From Paenibacillus sp. CAA11 (GTDB lineage: Bacteria; Bacillota; Bacilli; Paenibacillales; Paenibacillaceae): DNA of 64,000 nucleotides. How positions within the stretch are numbered: position 1 is the stretch's first letter; every line of letters begins with the position of its first letter. The notes under the pieces were generated by a model, which saw only the letters and a list, made by a program, of their open reading frames with translations, ran no database searches and was not told the origin of the DNA. The translations under genes were made by a program, and so were the position numbers. Below are positions 46,288 to 55,000 of the stretch, piece after piece. Location: the NCBI RefSeq assembly GCF_003060825.1, contig NZ_CP028922.1, positions 635,001 through 699,000 of the forward strand, in the 5' to 3' direction.

Positions 46288-46342
46288 AGTGAGTACTCAC
46301 TTTTATTGTTTTGAGTATAATCCAGCAGGTCGTGATTGTAAA
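46288..46342 (-). promoter_or_regulatory. Promoter and TetR operator of the ABC exporter operon
   Basis: On the minus strand a vegetative promoter reads TTTACA (46342-46337), 17-bp spacer, TATACT (46319-46314). Just downstream lies a perfect 14-bp palindrome AGTGAGTACTCACT (46288-46301), a typical TetR-family site. The position suits repression by the TetR protein encoded at the operon's end. The binder is inferred. Confidence 0.75.
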
Positions 46343-46448
46343 CAACAATTATATTTAATCTGAGTTTTACAACTCTATGGATTGGATTTAACACAGCAGG
46401 TCTAAAGTTAGGACGAATTACAAAAATCTAGGGGACTTGGAGGTTCAT

Positions 46449-47705
46449 ATGAAACGACAAACTCGGAATAGATTTAAGAAGGTGCTCGCATTGTCCGCCG
46501 CAGCGGCGCTTGTGTCTGCCGGCATTTTGTCCTCGCAAGCATCAGCTGCACCGAAGAAGGCGAAGAATGTCATTTTGTTCGTAGGTGATGGGATGGGCAC
46601 GGCCCAACGGGATGCCATTCGCCTTGCCACGGTAGGCGTAAAAGGCAAGCTTGCCATGGATGATATGCCATACACAGGGCGCGTACATACAAGCTCAACT
46701 TCTGCGGTAACAGACTCTGCGGCGTCCGCTACCGCCTATGCCAGCGGTGTGAAGACCTATAACGGAGCGATTGGCATGGATGCTAACAAGAAGCCGGTCA
46801 AAACCATTCTGGAGTATGCGAAGGATGCCAAGAAGGCGACAGGGATCGTAACGACAAGCCAGGTTACGGATGCGACGGGAGCGGCATTTGCTGCCCATGT
46901 GGAGAACCGGTCTGCGCAAAGCGACATCGCCCTTCAGTATTTGACGAAGAGCAAGGTCGACGTCATTCTGGGCGGGGGCGAGGATTTCTGGCTTCCAGCA
47001 GGTACGCCGGGTGCTTTCAAAGATGAGCCTGCCGAAGACCCATCTGAGAAGAGCAAGGGAACGCAGGGCAATCTGATCGAGAAAGCCAAGAAGCTTGGCT
47101 ATACTTATGCGAAGAGCAAGACAGAGCTTCAGAATGCCAAAGGCAGCAAGCTGCTGGGACTGTTCGCCAATGAAGAGATGTTCCAAGCCAATCCTGAGGG
47201 TGAAGGCGACCTGTACAATCCGGTGGTTCCCCTTGCGGACATGACGAAGAAGGCAATCAGCACGCTTTCTACGAACAAGAACGGGTTCTTCCTGGTGGTT
47301 GAAGAAGAGGGAACCGATGAGATGGCGCACCAGAACAATGCCAAGCTTACGATTAAAGCCGGTCAAGAGCTGGATAAAGCGGTGAAGGTTGCCAAGGATT
47401 TTGCCAAGAAAAATCCGGACACCCTCGTGCTGGTACTGGCTGACCATGAGACAGGCGGTTTCTCCATCGAGAATGTGGATGACAAGGATGAGTCCGGGGA
47501 CGGCATCTCCAAGGAAGATGGTCCCTTTGCCATTGCAGGCTCCAAGGAGCAGTTCATAGTGGATTGGACAACGTCCGGCCATACTGCGGTCGATATTCCT
47601 GTAACGGCTATGGGCAGCCATGCGGAGCTGTTTACCGGGACCTATGAGAATACAGAAATTTTCACGAAGATTGCACAGGCCATGGGACTTAAGATTAAGA
47701 AATAA
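46449..47705 (+). CDS. phoA: Secreted alkaline phosphatase
   Basis: A 418-residue exported metallo-phosphatase that releases phosphate from organic esters. Signal peptide residues 1-33 (ending ASA-A). Metal and catalytic sites: D47 in FVGDGMG, nucleophile S90 in VTDSAASATAYASG, EEEGTDEMAHQNN, LVLADHETGGF and the final AMGSHAELF. ATG 46449 follows TTGGAGGTT; an earlier TTG at 46437 overlaps that site. Downstream is psiE, so a phosphate-starvation pair is likely. No convincing Pho box was identified. Confidence 0.92.
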   Translation: MKRQTRNRFKKVLALSAAAALVSAGILSSQASAAPKKAKNVILFVGDGMGTAQRDAIRLATVGVKGKLAMDDMPYTGRVHTSSTSAVTDSAASATAYASGVKTYNGAIGMDANKKPVKTILEYAKDAKKATGIVTTSQVTDATGAAFAAHVENRSAQSDIALQYLTKSKVDVILGGGEDFWLPAGTPGAFKDEPAEDPSEKSKGTQGNLIEKAKKLGYTYAKSKTELQNAKGSKLLGLFANEEMFQANPEGEGDLYNPVVPLADMTKKAISTLSTNKNGFFLVVEEEGTDEMAHQNNAKLTIKAGQELDKAVKVAKDFAKKNPDTLVLVLADHETGGFSIENVDDKDESGDGISKEDGPFAIAGSKEQFIVDWTTSGHTAVDIPVTAMGSHAELFTGTYENTEIFTKIAQAMGLKIKK

Positions 47706-47916
47706 ACTATATTCTTCCTAACCTTTTTTTCTCCTATAAAAATCCAAAAGCCTCGCCCTTTTAGCAGCTGCGGCCTGTCCGTGCTTGCCAGTGGGGGGGG
47801 CTCTTTGTTATGCAGCTATCCTGCTTGGTGTATGCCCGCGTTTGTTTTTGGCCTGGCTGGCGGATAAAATGGTGAAAATAGATAAATAAGAATTACCGGG
47901 GGACCGGAATCAGGAG

Positions 47917-48357
47917 ATGATTGGAGTGGAGACGAAATTGAGGAAGAGAGAATTTAATTACATTGAGCGGGTAGCTGATGCCCTGCAGATGATCCTGAAC
48001 GTATCCCTTATGTTGGTCGGGTTTATTCTGAGCTTCTTTCTGCTAAAAGAGACCTGGAGCATCTTCTCCTACATTTTCATCGAGACGGGGACTAAGCTGA
48101 CCTATTATGAATTCACGGAGGAACTGCTGGTGTTCTTTCTTTATTTCGAATTCATTGCGCTCATCGTGAAGTACTTTAAGACCGACTTTCACTTTCCGCT
48201 GCGTTACTTTATCTATATAGGCATCACTGCGATTATCCGCCTGATGATCATCAATCATGATCATGCCCAGGATACCTTCTGGTGGTCGATCGCCATTCTG
48301 GTGCTAGTAGGTGCCCTATTCGTAGCAAACAGCAAAGTACTGAAGCGGGAAAGCTGA
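47917..48357 (+). CDS. psiE: PsiE-family phosphate-starvation-inducible protein
   Basis: A 146-residue membrane protein with four hydrophobic segments. The family phrase YFKTDFHFPLRYFIYIGITAI followed by RLMIINHDHA is very well kept. PsiE is induced by phosphate limitation in E. coli; its molecular role is unknown. The start is not certain: ATG 47917 has AGGAG too close, and GGGGGA lies further up. Its position 211 bp after alkaline phosphatase on the same strand fits a shared phosphate response. The gap between them holds no clear gene or strong terminator. Confidence 0.85.
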   Translation: MIGVETKLRKREFNYIERVADALQMILNVSLMLVGFILSFFLLKETWSIFSYIFIETGTKLTYYEFTEELLVFFLYFEFIALIVKYFKTDFHFPLRYFIYIGITAIIRLMIINHDHAQDTFWWSIAILVLVGALFVANSKVLKRES

Positions 48358-48477
48358 ATAAGGAGACTGGGATATTTTTCAACTATTTTGTCTATAAATA
48401 AAGCCCTGCAGAATGCCGTTATATTTCTTAATCGGTGGCTAACTTGCCGCCGCCAACCATAAGGGGGAATATACAGC

Positions 48478-49581
48478 ATGAGAAAAGCAGGGTCAATTCT
48501 GCTCACTTGTATTCTGGTTGCCAGTCTGTCGGCGGGCTCAGCCGCAGCTAAGCCAGGGAATAACGGGAATGGTAAGGGAAACGGAAATGGAAATGTGAGC
48601 ACCACTAAAGATGCCGAGGCCGCCTCCAAGGATAAGGGCGGTAAAGCGGTGGATTCTAAGAAAACCGAGAAAGCGGTAGAAAAGCCAGCTAAAGAAAGCA
48701 CGGAGGGGCCTAAAAGCAAAGAGGCCACTGAGGTTCCAGATTCGGCGAAAGCCACTAACCCTGGCTCGACCGAGCCTACAACGGTTACGGATGCGGTCTA
48801 TAAGAAGGATAAGGGACATAACGGATACCGGGGGCTGCTGAAGGCCATCGAGAATGTCAAAGATAAACCGGCAGGAGCGGTGCTGGCCAACCTGCTGCTT
48901 ACGAAATATGAAGCAAAGCTGACCCCAGAGAAGATCGAGGAGCTTAAGGCACTGCTGGACTCCAAGGAAGCTATGAAGAAGGCGGCGGACATGCTGTCGG
49001 AAAGCGGCAGCCCGGAAGAAGCCGCTGCGGTTCAAGAGGAAGTGATTCAGGCCGATCCAAGCGATCTGGACAGCTACAAGAAGCTGGGTGAATTGGAGCA
49101 GGAGGCGGGAGACACTTCGGAACCAAAGCTGTTCGTGAATGGCGAGGCTTATCCTGATGCTGCTCCAGTAGCAGAGGAAGGCAGCACGCTTGTTCCTCTT
49201 CGGACCGTAGCTGAGGCGCTGGATGCCAAGGTGACCTGGAATCCGAAAGATAAGACCGTAACTGTATCGAAGAATGGAGTGAGTCTTAAGCTTGTCGTGG
49301 ACAGCAAGACAGCTTATGTGAATGGTAAAGAGACGAAACTCAAGGTCCCTGCCTCTGCTAAAAAGGGGCTTACAATGATACCTATGCGTTTTATCGGGGA
49401 AGCACTGGGCTCTGTAGTGAAGTGGGAGCCGGTAAGCCAATCTGTGGTGATTTATGAGCCTGGAGACAAGACCCAAGCACAAGCAGCGGATACAACGGCA
49501 CCAGTGAATGAAACCACAACACCCACTACAACTGTACCTACGGAAAATGCATCCGCTTTGACCGAGGAGTCAAATCTCTGA
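48478..49581 (+). CDS. Secreted stalk-domain (copper amine oxidase N-like) protein
   Basis: A 367-residue exported protein. Residues 1-24 are a signal peptide (ending SAAA-K). Residues 25-105 are low-complexity, rich in Gly/Asn, then Lys/Glu/Ala/Thr. Residues 110-215 are helical. Residues 218-330 form a stalk domain with the tell-tale STLVPLRTVAEAL and LTMIPMRFIGEALG, followed by a Thr/Pro-rich tail. Such proteins are abundant in Paenibacillus and probably sit in the cell wall. The ATG at 48478 has a poor ribosome binding site. A terminator follows. Confidence 0.85.
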   Translation: MRKAGSILLTCILVASLSAGSAAAKPGNNGNGKGNGNGNVSTTKDAEAASKDKGGKAVDSKKTEKAVEKPAKESTEGPKSKEATEVPDSAKATNPGSTEPTTVTDAVYKKDKGHNGYRGLLKAIENVKDKPAGAVLANLLLTKYEAKLTPEKIEELKALLDSKEAMKKAADMLSESGSPEEAAAVQEEVIQADPSDLDSYKKLGELEQEAGDTSEPKLFVNGEAYPDAAPVAEEGSTLVPLRTVAEALDAKVTWNPKDKTVTVSKNGVSLKLVVDSKTAYVNGKETKLKVPASAKKGLTMIPMRFIGEALGSVVKWEPVSQSVVIYEPGDKTQAQAADTTAPVNETTTPTTTVPTENASALTEESNL

Positions 49582-49596
49582 AATATATGCCAAGAT

Positions 49597-49626
49597 GACC
49601 TGCAGGCTGCCTGCGGGTCTTTTTTT
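49597..49626 (+). terminator. Terminator after the stalk-domain protein gene
   Basis: GACCTGCAGG pairs with CCTGCGGGTC (one G-U pair) over a 3-base loop, followed by seven T's. Confidence 0.88.
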
Positions 49627-49673
49627 ATAAAACACCGTATTGTAAATTCATATGTTTATTTCTGAAAAATACA

Positions 49674-49725
49674 TTGACTTTTATCACACTTTATCCGCTA
49701 TAATATATAGACCGATTGTTATAAT
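49674..49725 (+). promoter_or_regulatory. Promoter and LmrA/YxaF-like operator of the TetR-MFS operon
   Basis: TTGACT at 49674-49679 and TATAAT at 49699-49704 form a promoter with a long 19-bp spacer. Immediately downstream, ATAGACCGATTGTTATAAT (49707-49725) resembles the ATAGACC-type boxes bound by B. subtilis LmrA and YxaF. The TetR gene it precedes probably binds here and represses itself and the exporter. Confidence 0.6.
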
Positions 49726-49739
49726 TGAGGAGGGAGGCT

Positions 49740-50312
49740 ATGACTGAGAAGGCGAACTCGCGAGAAATGATTGTGGAGACAGCATCGCGCCTTTTCTTTT
49801 GCCAAGGGTATGCAGGAACCGGTCTGAACCAGATTATCAAGGAAAGCCACTCCCCCAAGGGCTCGCTTTACTATTATTTCCCGGATGGGAAAGAGGGGCT
49901 TGCGCTGGAGTGTATTCATCATAACAATCAAATTGTGACCGGTAAGATCAGAGAGAGTCTCAAGAGTACCGATAACTGTGCAGAGGCGATCCAGCTGTTT
50001 ATCAGCAACTTGATCAAAGATACGGAGGAGTCCGAGTACAAGGGCTTTACCCCCTTCAGCTTCTGGTTGGCTGTGGAGACTTCGAGTATTAGCGAAGCGC
50101 TTAGGGAAGCTTGTCAATCGGTGTTTGCAGAGTGGGTGAGCCTATTCTCCGAAGCTTTAATCAGGGAAGGGATGGAGTCCGCTAGAGCTAAGGACATCGG
50201 GATGCTTATTGTTTCGATGCTGGAAGGCGCCCTTATTATCGCTTTGACAAAAAGGGATAAAGAGCCGCTGATGAAGGCTTCGAATTATCTGTATCTTCTG
50301 ATTAGGCATTAA
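49740..50312 (+). CDS. TetR-family regulator (LmrA/YxaF-like)
   Basis: A 190-residue repressor with helix-turn-helix at about residues 10-55 (IVETASRLFFCQGYAGTGLN then KGSLYYYFPDGKEGL). The KGSLYYYFPDGKE phrase is characteristic of the LmrA/YxaF subgroup. ATG 49740 follows GGAGGGAGG; an earlier ATG at 49725 overlaps the operator. The next gene, 78 bp downstream, encodes a DHA2 multidrug exporter, matching the lmrA-lmrB arrangement of B. subtilis. It probably responds to drugs or flavonoid-like compounds. Confidence 0.88.
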   Translation: MTEKANSREMIVETASRLFFCQGYAGTGLNQIIKESHSPKGSLYYYFPDGKEGLALECIHHNNQIVTGKIRESLKSTDNCAEAIQLFISNLIKDTEESEYKGFTPFSFWLAVETSSISEALREACQSVFAEWVSLFSEALIREGMESARAKDIGMLIVSMLEGALIIALTKRDKEPLMKASNYLYLLIRH

Positions 50313-50390
50313 AGCGCCCAAGGCAGAAATATGATTTGAAGTGAAGCAAGTAAATCATAAATATAGAGATAAATAATAGGAGGATGGAAA

Positions 50391-51848
50391 GTGGAAGCAA
50401 CGATGCATATGGATTCACAGGGTGCGAGGCAGGAGAATCGTAATTTCAAAGTGATGCCGATTCTCGTATCCTTGCTGCTCAGCGGTTTTATTGGCATGTT
50501 CAGTGAGACCGCGCTAAATGTAGCATTGACTGATTTGATGGAGGTGCTTCACATCACCCCAGCCACCGCCCAGTGGCTTACAACCGGGTATCTGTTAACC
50601 TTGGGGATTCTCGTTCCCGTATCGGGACTGTTGTTGCAATGGTTTACTACAAGACAGCTGTTTATTGCCGCAGTTAGCTGTTCGATTATCGGGACAGCGA
50701 TCGCTGCGCTTGCGCCAAGCTTCGAAATGCTGATGGTCGCACGGGTGGTTCAGGCGATTGGTACAGGTCTGCTGCTGCCTTTGATGTTTAACACGATTCT
50801 CGTGATTTTCCCTCCGGAAAAACGAGGAGCGGCGATGGGCATGATCGGCCTTGTAATTATGGTGGCCCCGGCTGTGGGCCCAACGATTGCTGGCTTGCTC
50901 ATTGAGAACCTCAGCTGGCACTGGATCTTCTGGTTATCCCTGCCGTTCTTGATCCTTGCTCTCATCTTCGGCACTTTGTTCATGCAGAACGTATCTACGG
51001 TCACTAAGCCCAAAATTGACATTTTGTCGATTGTCCTCTCTTCGCTAGGCTTTGGCGGTATTGTATTTGGCTTCAGCAGCGCGGGAGAAGGAGAAGGAGG
51101 CTGGAGCAGCCCGCGTGTCATCGTCGCGCTGGCCATCGGTGTAGTCGCTCTAATTCTGTTCGGAATTCGTCAGGTGAAGATGAAGCAGCCGATGATTAAT
51201 CTTCGCGCATTCAAATATCCGATGTTCACCCTTGGCCTTATCATGGTGTTCATCTGTATGATGGTGATTCTGTCCTCCATGCTGATCCTGCCGATGTTCC
51301 TGCAGCAGGGACTGGGCAAGTCTCCCTTCTATGCAGGTTTGATGCTCCTGCCAGGGGGAATTATCAATGGGATTATGTCCCCAATTATGGGACGGCTGTT
51401 CGATAAATTCGGACCTAAGTGGCTTGTTATTCCAGGTCTGCTGGTGGTAGCCGTTGTGCTCTGGTTCTTCTCAAGCATTACGGTGGCTTCATCCGTTGCC
51501 TTAATTATTGTCCTGCACAGCTGCCTCATGATCGGAATCTCGATGATCATGATGCCTGCCCAGACCAATGGCCTGAACCAGCTTCCGCGTGAATACTACC
51601 CGGACGGTACAGCTATTATGAATACACTGCAGCAGGTAGCCGGTGCGATCGGCACGGCGCTTGCGGTCAGCATTCTGTCTTCCGGATCTAAGCATTTCAT
51701 GGAAGGTGTTAAGAATCCGCTGGACCCAGCGAATCTTCCTGCAGCTTTCACAGCAGGGGTTCAGGATGCCTTCGTCTTTGCCATGATCGTGGCGATTGTC
51801 GGCCTGGTCGTGTCCTTCTTCGTGAAGCGTGTTAAGGTTCAGCATTAA
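50391..51848 (+). CDS. DHA2-family MFS multidrug exporter (LmrB-like)
   Basis: A 485-residue, 14-segment major facilitator. The start region FSETALNVALTDLMEVLHI, the phrase TAQWLTTGYLLTLGILVP and the motif-C-like VGPTIAGLLIENLSWHWIFW are typical of EmrB/LmrB-type drug:proton antiporters. GTG 50391 has AGGAGGATGG at good spacing. It is the second gene of the TetR-regulated operon and ends at a strong terminator. The actual substrates are not shown by sequence. Confidence 0.9.
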   Translation: MEATMHMDSQGARQENRNFKVMPILVSLLLSGFIGMFSETALNVALTDLMEVLHITPATAQWLTTGYLLTLGILVPVSGLLLQWFTTRQLFIAAVSCSIIGTAIAALAPSFEMLMVARVVQAIGTGLLLPLMFNTILVIFPPEKRGAAMGMIGLVIMVAPAVGPTIAGLLIENLSWHWIFWLSLPFLILALIFGTLFMQNVSTVTKPKIDILSIVLSSLGFGGIVFGFSSAGEGEGGWSSPRVIVALAIGVVALILFGIRQVKMKQPMINLRAFKYPMFTLGLIMVFICMMVILSSMLILPMFLQQGLGKSPFYAGLMLLPGGIINGIMSPIMGRLFDKFGPKWLVIPGLLVVAVVLWFFSSITVASSVALIIVLHSCLMIGISMIMMPAQTNGLNQLPREYYPDGTAIMNTLQQVAGAIGTALAVSILSSGSKHFMEGVKNPLDPANLPAAFTAGVQDAFVFAMIVAIVGLVVSFFVKRVKVQH

Positions 51849-51871
51849 GAACTGAATAGTTCATAGATATG

Positions 51872-51908
51872 AAGACCGCGATCCTTCCAAGGATAGCGGT
51901 CTTTATTA
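51872..51908 (+). terminator. Terminator after the LmrB-like exporter gene
   Basis: AAGACCGC-ATCCTT pairs with AAGGAT-GCGGTCTT (one bulged base on each side) with a 2-base apex; the right arm runs into TTTATT. Confidence 0.8.
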
Positions 51909-52044
51909 TATAGCTCCAAGCTTCAGGCTAGCTTTAAGTATATAAATAGATACTACATAACATAATTGTGCGTACTTACTTCTTCGGAACTTAACGACTA
52001 TAATTTGGATATTCCATGAAGAATATATAGAAGGAGTGAGCAGC

Positions 52045-53073
52045 ATGAACATGATGAAAGCAGTTGGATTACAAAAATATCTCCCCATTCAAGAAAAGGA
52101 CAGCCTGCTGGACCTTACATTGGAGAAGCCTGTACCTCAGGGACGCGATCTGCTTGTACGGGTTAAAGCCGTATCGGTCAATCCGGTCGACGTAAAGGTT
52201 AGATCACCGAAGGATCGAGTCGAGTCTGCCCCTAAAGTGCTGGGCTGGGATGTTGCAGGCGTGGTGGAAGAGGTCGGCGAGAGTGTGACACTGTTTCGCC
52301 CGGGGGATGAGGTATACTATGCCGGGAGCATTACCCGCCCGGGAGGCAACAGTGAATTCCACCTGGTGGATGAACGAATTGTTGGCTACAAACCGAAATC
52401 GCTTGATTTTGCTGAAGCGGCAGCTTTGCCTTTGACCGCGATTACCGCCTGGGAATCGCTGTTTGACCGGCTGGGCGTGTCGCATGATCCGGCAGAGAAC
52501 GCCGGGAAGACAGTGCTTATCATCGGCGCTGCAGGCGGCGTAGGCTCCATCGCTGTGCAGATCGCGAGACGAGCCGGCTTAACCGTCATTGGCACGGCTT
52601 CCCGCCAGGAATCGGCGGAGTGGGCGAAATCTTATGGAGCACAGCATATTATAAGCCACTATAAGCCATTTGTGCCGCAGCTTCAGGAGCAGGGCTTTTC
52701 TTCCGTCGACTATATTCTGTGTCTTAATGAGACGGATCAGCATTGGGAGCAAATGATGGAGGCTATCGCTCCTCAGGGTAAAATCTGTTCCATCGTGGAG
52801 ACGGATACGCCGCTGAATCTGCTCCCGCTCAAAATGAAGAGTGCCGCTTTTGTATGGGAGACGATGTTCACGCGGGCCAAGTATGAAACAGCCGACATGA
52901 TCGAGCAGCATCATTTGCTAAATAAGGTGGCCGAATGGGTGGATGCAGGCAAGCTTCGTACCACACTGACCAAGCGTTTGGCCCCGATTCATGCGGAAAC
53001 CCTGCGGAAGGCTCATGAGCTGGTGGAGACAGGAGCTATGATCGGCAAGGTAGTTGTAGAGCGATTTGAATAA
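52045..53073 (+). CDS. Zinc-type alcohol dehydrogenase / quinone oxidoreductase family protein
   Basis: A 342-residue NADPH-dependent oxidoreductase of the medium-chain dehydrogenase superfamily. The GroES-like N-terminal domain contains VSVNPVDVKVRSP and LGWDVAGVVEEVG. The Rossmann domain carries IIGAAGGVGSIAVQIAR. It lacks the cysteine set of the structural zinc site, so it belongs to the zinc-independent quinone oxidoreductase group despite the common 'zinc-binding' name. ATG 52045 follows AAGGAGTGAG; a GTG at 52036 is less likely. Substrate unknown. A terminator follows and it looks monocistronic. Confidence 0.87.
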   Translation: MNMMKAVGLQKYLPIQEKDSLLDLTLEKPVPQGRDLLVRVKAVSVNPVDVKVRSPKDRVESAPKVLGWDVAGVVEEVGESVTLFRPGDEVYYAGSITRPGGNSEFHLVDERIVGYKPKSLDFAEAAALPLTAITAWESLFDRLGVSHDPAENAGKTVLIIGAAGGVGSIAVQIARRAGLTVIGTASRQESAEWAKSYGAQHIISHYKPFVPQLQEQGFSSVDYILCLNETDQHWEQMMEAIAPQGKICSIVETDTPLNLLPLKMKSAAFVWETMFTRAKYETADMIEQHHLLNKVAEWVDAGKLRTTLTKRLAPIHAETLRKAHELVETGAMIGKVVVERFE

Positions 53074-53106
53074 GAAGTTAAGACCCCGTTAAAAATAAGC
53101 GTAAAC

Positions 53107-53141
53107 AAGAGGATTGTCCTGAAAAGGGCGATCCTCTTTTC
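53107..53141 (+). terminator. Terminator after the oxidoreductase gene
   Basis: AAGAGGAT-GTCC pairs with GGGC-ATCCTCTT over a short loop; the right arm runs into TTTT. Confidence 0.8.
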
Positions 53142-53181
53142 TGTAAGAGTGTTTAATTTATGAAAATTGCTGAAAATATAA

Positions 53182-53213
53182 CGTTGACGTTAAGTTTATA
53201 TAAATAATATAAT
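53182..53213 (+). promoter_or_regulatory. Promoter of the MerR-MFS operon
   Basis: TTGACG at 53184-53189 and TATAAT at 53208-53213 are separated by 18 bp, a lengthened spacer as seen at MerR-controlled promoters. An AACGT-TG-ACGTT inverted repeat (53180-53191) overlaps the -35 box rather than sitting in the spacer, so the exact regulator site is unsure. Confidence 0.55.
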
Positions 53214-53253
53214 ATAAAAAGTTACATATCCTTTGGAAGGGGATATTGGGTTC

Positions 53254-53679
53254 ATGCATTACAAAATTGATGAGGTTGCCCGTGAGACAGGGCTGACCAA
53301 GCGAACCATCCGCTACTACGAGGAGATCGGGCTTATGCCTTCCCCGCAGCGCAGTGAAGGCGGAACCAGGCTCTATACGCCAAGCGATATAGACTACCTG
53401 AAGAAGATCATCAGCGCACGGGATTTGCTGGGATTCTCCCTGCAGGAACTTCAGCACTATGTTGAAGCGGCTGAAGCCCTTCGCGGACAGCGGCGGCATT
53501 ACAGGGAGCATACGGACCGGCTGACCGATGAAGAGCGCAAGGTTAAGCTTGCTGAGATGGATGTGACCTTGACCGAGCAACTCGACTTGCTGGAGCAGAA
53601 GGCTCAGAACATCCGAAAGTTCCAATCCGAACTGGAGGAGCTTCAGCAAAGGGTACGCACAGGGCTTGCACGTCTGTAG
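53254..53679 (+). CDS. MerR-family transcriptional regulator
   Basis: A 141-residue regulator: N-terminal winged helix (YKIDEVARETGLTKRTIRYY then EEIGLMPSPQRSEGGTRLY), then a coiled-coil dimerisation helix (residues 75-140). It lacks a separate ligand-binding domain and the metal-binding cysteines, so a small-molecule or redox signal is more likely than metal. ATG 53254 matches the family start; an earlier TTG at 53233 is less likely. It is followed 81 bp later by an MFS exporter gene on the same strand, its probable target. Confidence 0.88.
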   Translation: MHYKIDEVARETGLTKRTIRYYEEIGLMPSPQRSEGGTRLYTPSDIDYLKKIISARDLLGFSLQELQHYVEAAEALRGQRRHYREHTDRLTDEERKVKLAEMDVTLTEQLDLLEQKAQNIRKFQSELEELQQRVRTGLARL

Positions 53680-53760
53680 CGGTCAAGCAAAGCTTGGTCA
53701 ATCTATGATTTCCTTCCGGCAATCTGAAGTACAACAAATCACAGTGGAGGTTACACCCTT

Positions 53761-54975
53761 ATGAAGTCAGAATCATCCTTTACCGGGGAAGAGCTCAAGA
53801 AGCGCTCCGGGATCATGTCACAGCCTAAAGCGGTTTGGGCTGTCGCTTTTGCATGTGTAATTTCATTTATGGGACTCGGACTTGTCGATCCGATTCTGCC
53901 GGCGATTGCTGAGCAGCTGCATGCCAGCAAGAGCCAGGTGTCGCTGTTGTTTACAAGCTACAATCTTGTGACCGGTATTGCCATGCTGATTACAGGAGTA
54001 GTATCCAGCCGCATCGGAGTGAAATGGACGCTGCTGTCAGGCATTATCTTGATAGTCGCTTTCTCCGCACTTGGCGGCGCCTCAAGTACCATCGGCGAGA
54101 TCGTTGGCTATCGCGCAGGCTGGGGACTTGGGAATGCGCTGTTTATCGCTACAGCCTTGTCGGCCATTGTAGGCTTCTCAACCTCGGGAACCGCTAAGGC
54201 GATCATACTTTATGAGGCGGCCTTGGGCCTCGGTATCTCTGTTGGGCCTTTGCTTGGCGGTGAACTTGGCTCCATCTCATGGCGCGGCCCTTTCTTTGGC
54301 GTAAGTGTCCTGATGCTGATCGGCTTTCTCTTTATCCTGTTTGTGCTGCCCGCAGTGCCTAAGGCGAAGAAGCGCACCTCGCTTGCCGATCCGTTCAAGG
54401 CTCTGTCTTATCCGTCCCTGCTGACTTTGGGGATTGTTGCTTTCTTGTATAACTTTGGTTTCTTTACCTTGATGGCTTATTCGCCTTATGTGATGAAGCT
54501 GGATGAGCACGGTCTAGGTTATGTGTTCTTCGGATGGGGGATTCTCCTGGCAATAACATCGGTATTCGTGGCTCCAAAAATTCAAAAACGGTTCAATCTC
54601 GTTCCTTCTATCTCCTGGATGCTTGTCCTATTTGCCCTTGATCTGGGCGTAATGGCACTGGGAACGATGAACGACTCTCCGAAGGTCGTGATTGTGGCGG
54701 TTATTGTTGCCGGGATCTTCCTCGGTATTAATAATACCCTCATTACCACAGCAGTCATGCAGGCAGCTCCGGTAGAACGGTCAACGGCTTCGGCCGCCTA
54801 CAGTTTTGTCCGTTTCCTTGGTGGCGCGGCTTCTCCATGGCTGGCCGGGAAATTGTCCGAGTGGTACACCGCAGAATCCCCGTTCCTCTTCGGGGCAATC
54901 ATGGTTCTGTTAGCGGTAGTCGTTCTTGTCGCTCGAGGCCGTCATTTGCGTGACATTAAGATTGAAAGCCACTAA
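53761..54975 (+). CDS. MFS exporter (YmfD-like, 12 TM)
   Basis: A 404-residue major facilitator. After a polar N-terminus of about 25 residues come 12 membrane segments; MGLGLVDPILPAIAEQL and the motif-C-like LGISVGPLLGGELGSISWRG are typical of drug and siderophore exporters such as B. subtilis YmfD. The ATG has GGAGG 10 bases upstream. With the MerR gene it forms a two-gene regulated efflux operon. The next gene, a Usp protein, starts 25 bp later and could be read through. Confidence 0.88.
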   Translation: MKSESSFTGEELKKRSGIMSQPKAVWAVAFACVISFMGLGLVDPILPAIAEQLHASKSQVSLLFTSYNLVTGIAMLITGVVSSRIGVKWTLLSGIILIVAFSALGGASSTIGEIVGYRAGWGLGNALFIATALSAIVGFSTSGTAKAIILYEAALGLGISVGPLLGGELGSISWRGPFFGVSVLMLIGFLFILFVLPAVPKAKKRTSLADPFKALSYPSLLTLGIVAFLYNFGFFTLMAYSPYVMKLDEHGLGYVFFGWGILLAITSVFVAPKIQKRFNLVPSISWMLVLFALDLGVMALGTMNDSPKVVIVAVIVAGIFLGINNTLITTAVMQAAPVERSTASAAYSFVRFLGGAASPWLAGKLSEWYTAESPFLFGAIMVLLAVVVLVARGRHLRDIKIESH

Positions 54976-55000
54976 TCTCAAGTCAAGGAGGTAATGCCGT

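Noticed and set aside
46360..46436. Possible PhoP (Pho box) repeats TTTACA and TTAACA upstream of alkaline phosphatase
   Set aside because: The two hexamers are not spaced as tandem direct repeats 11 bp apart, so the match is not convincing.
47706..47916. A terminator between alkaline phosphatase and psiE
   Set aside because: Only poor, interrupted pairings around the G run near 47790 could be found, so no terminator is called.
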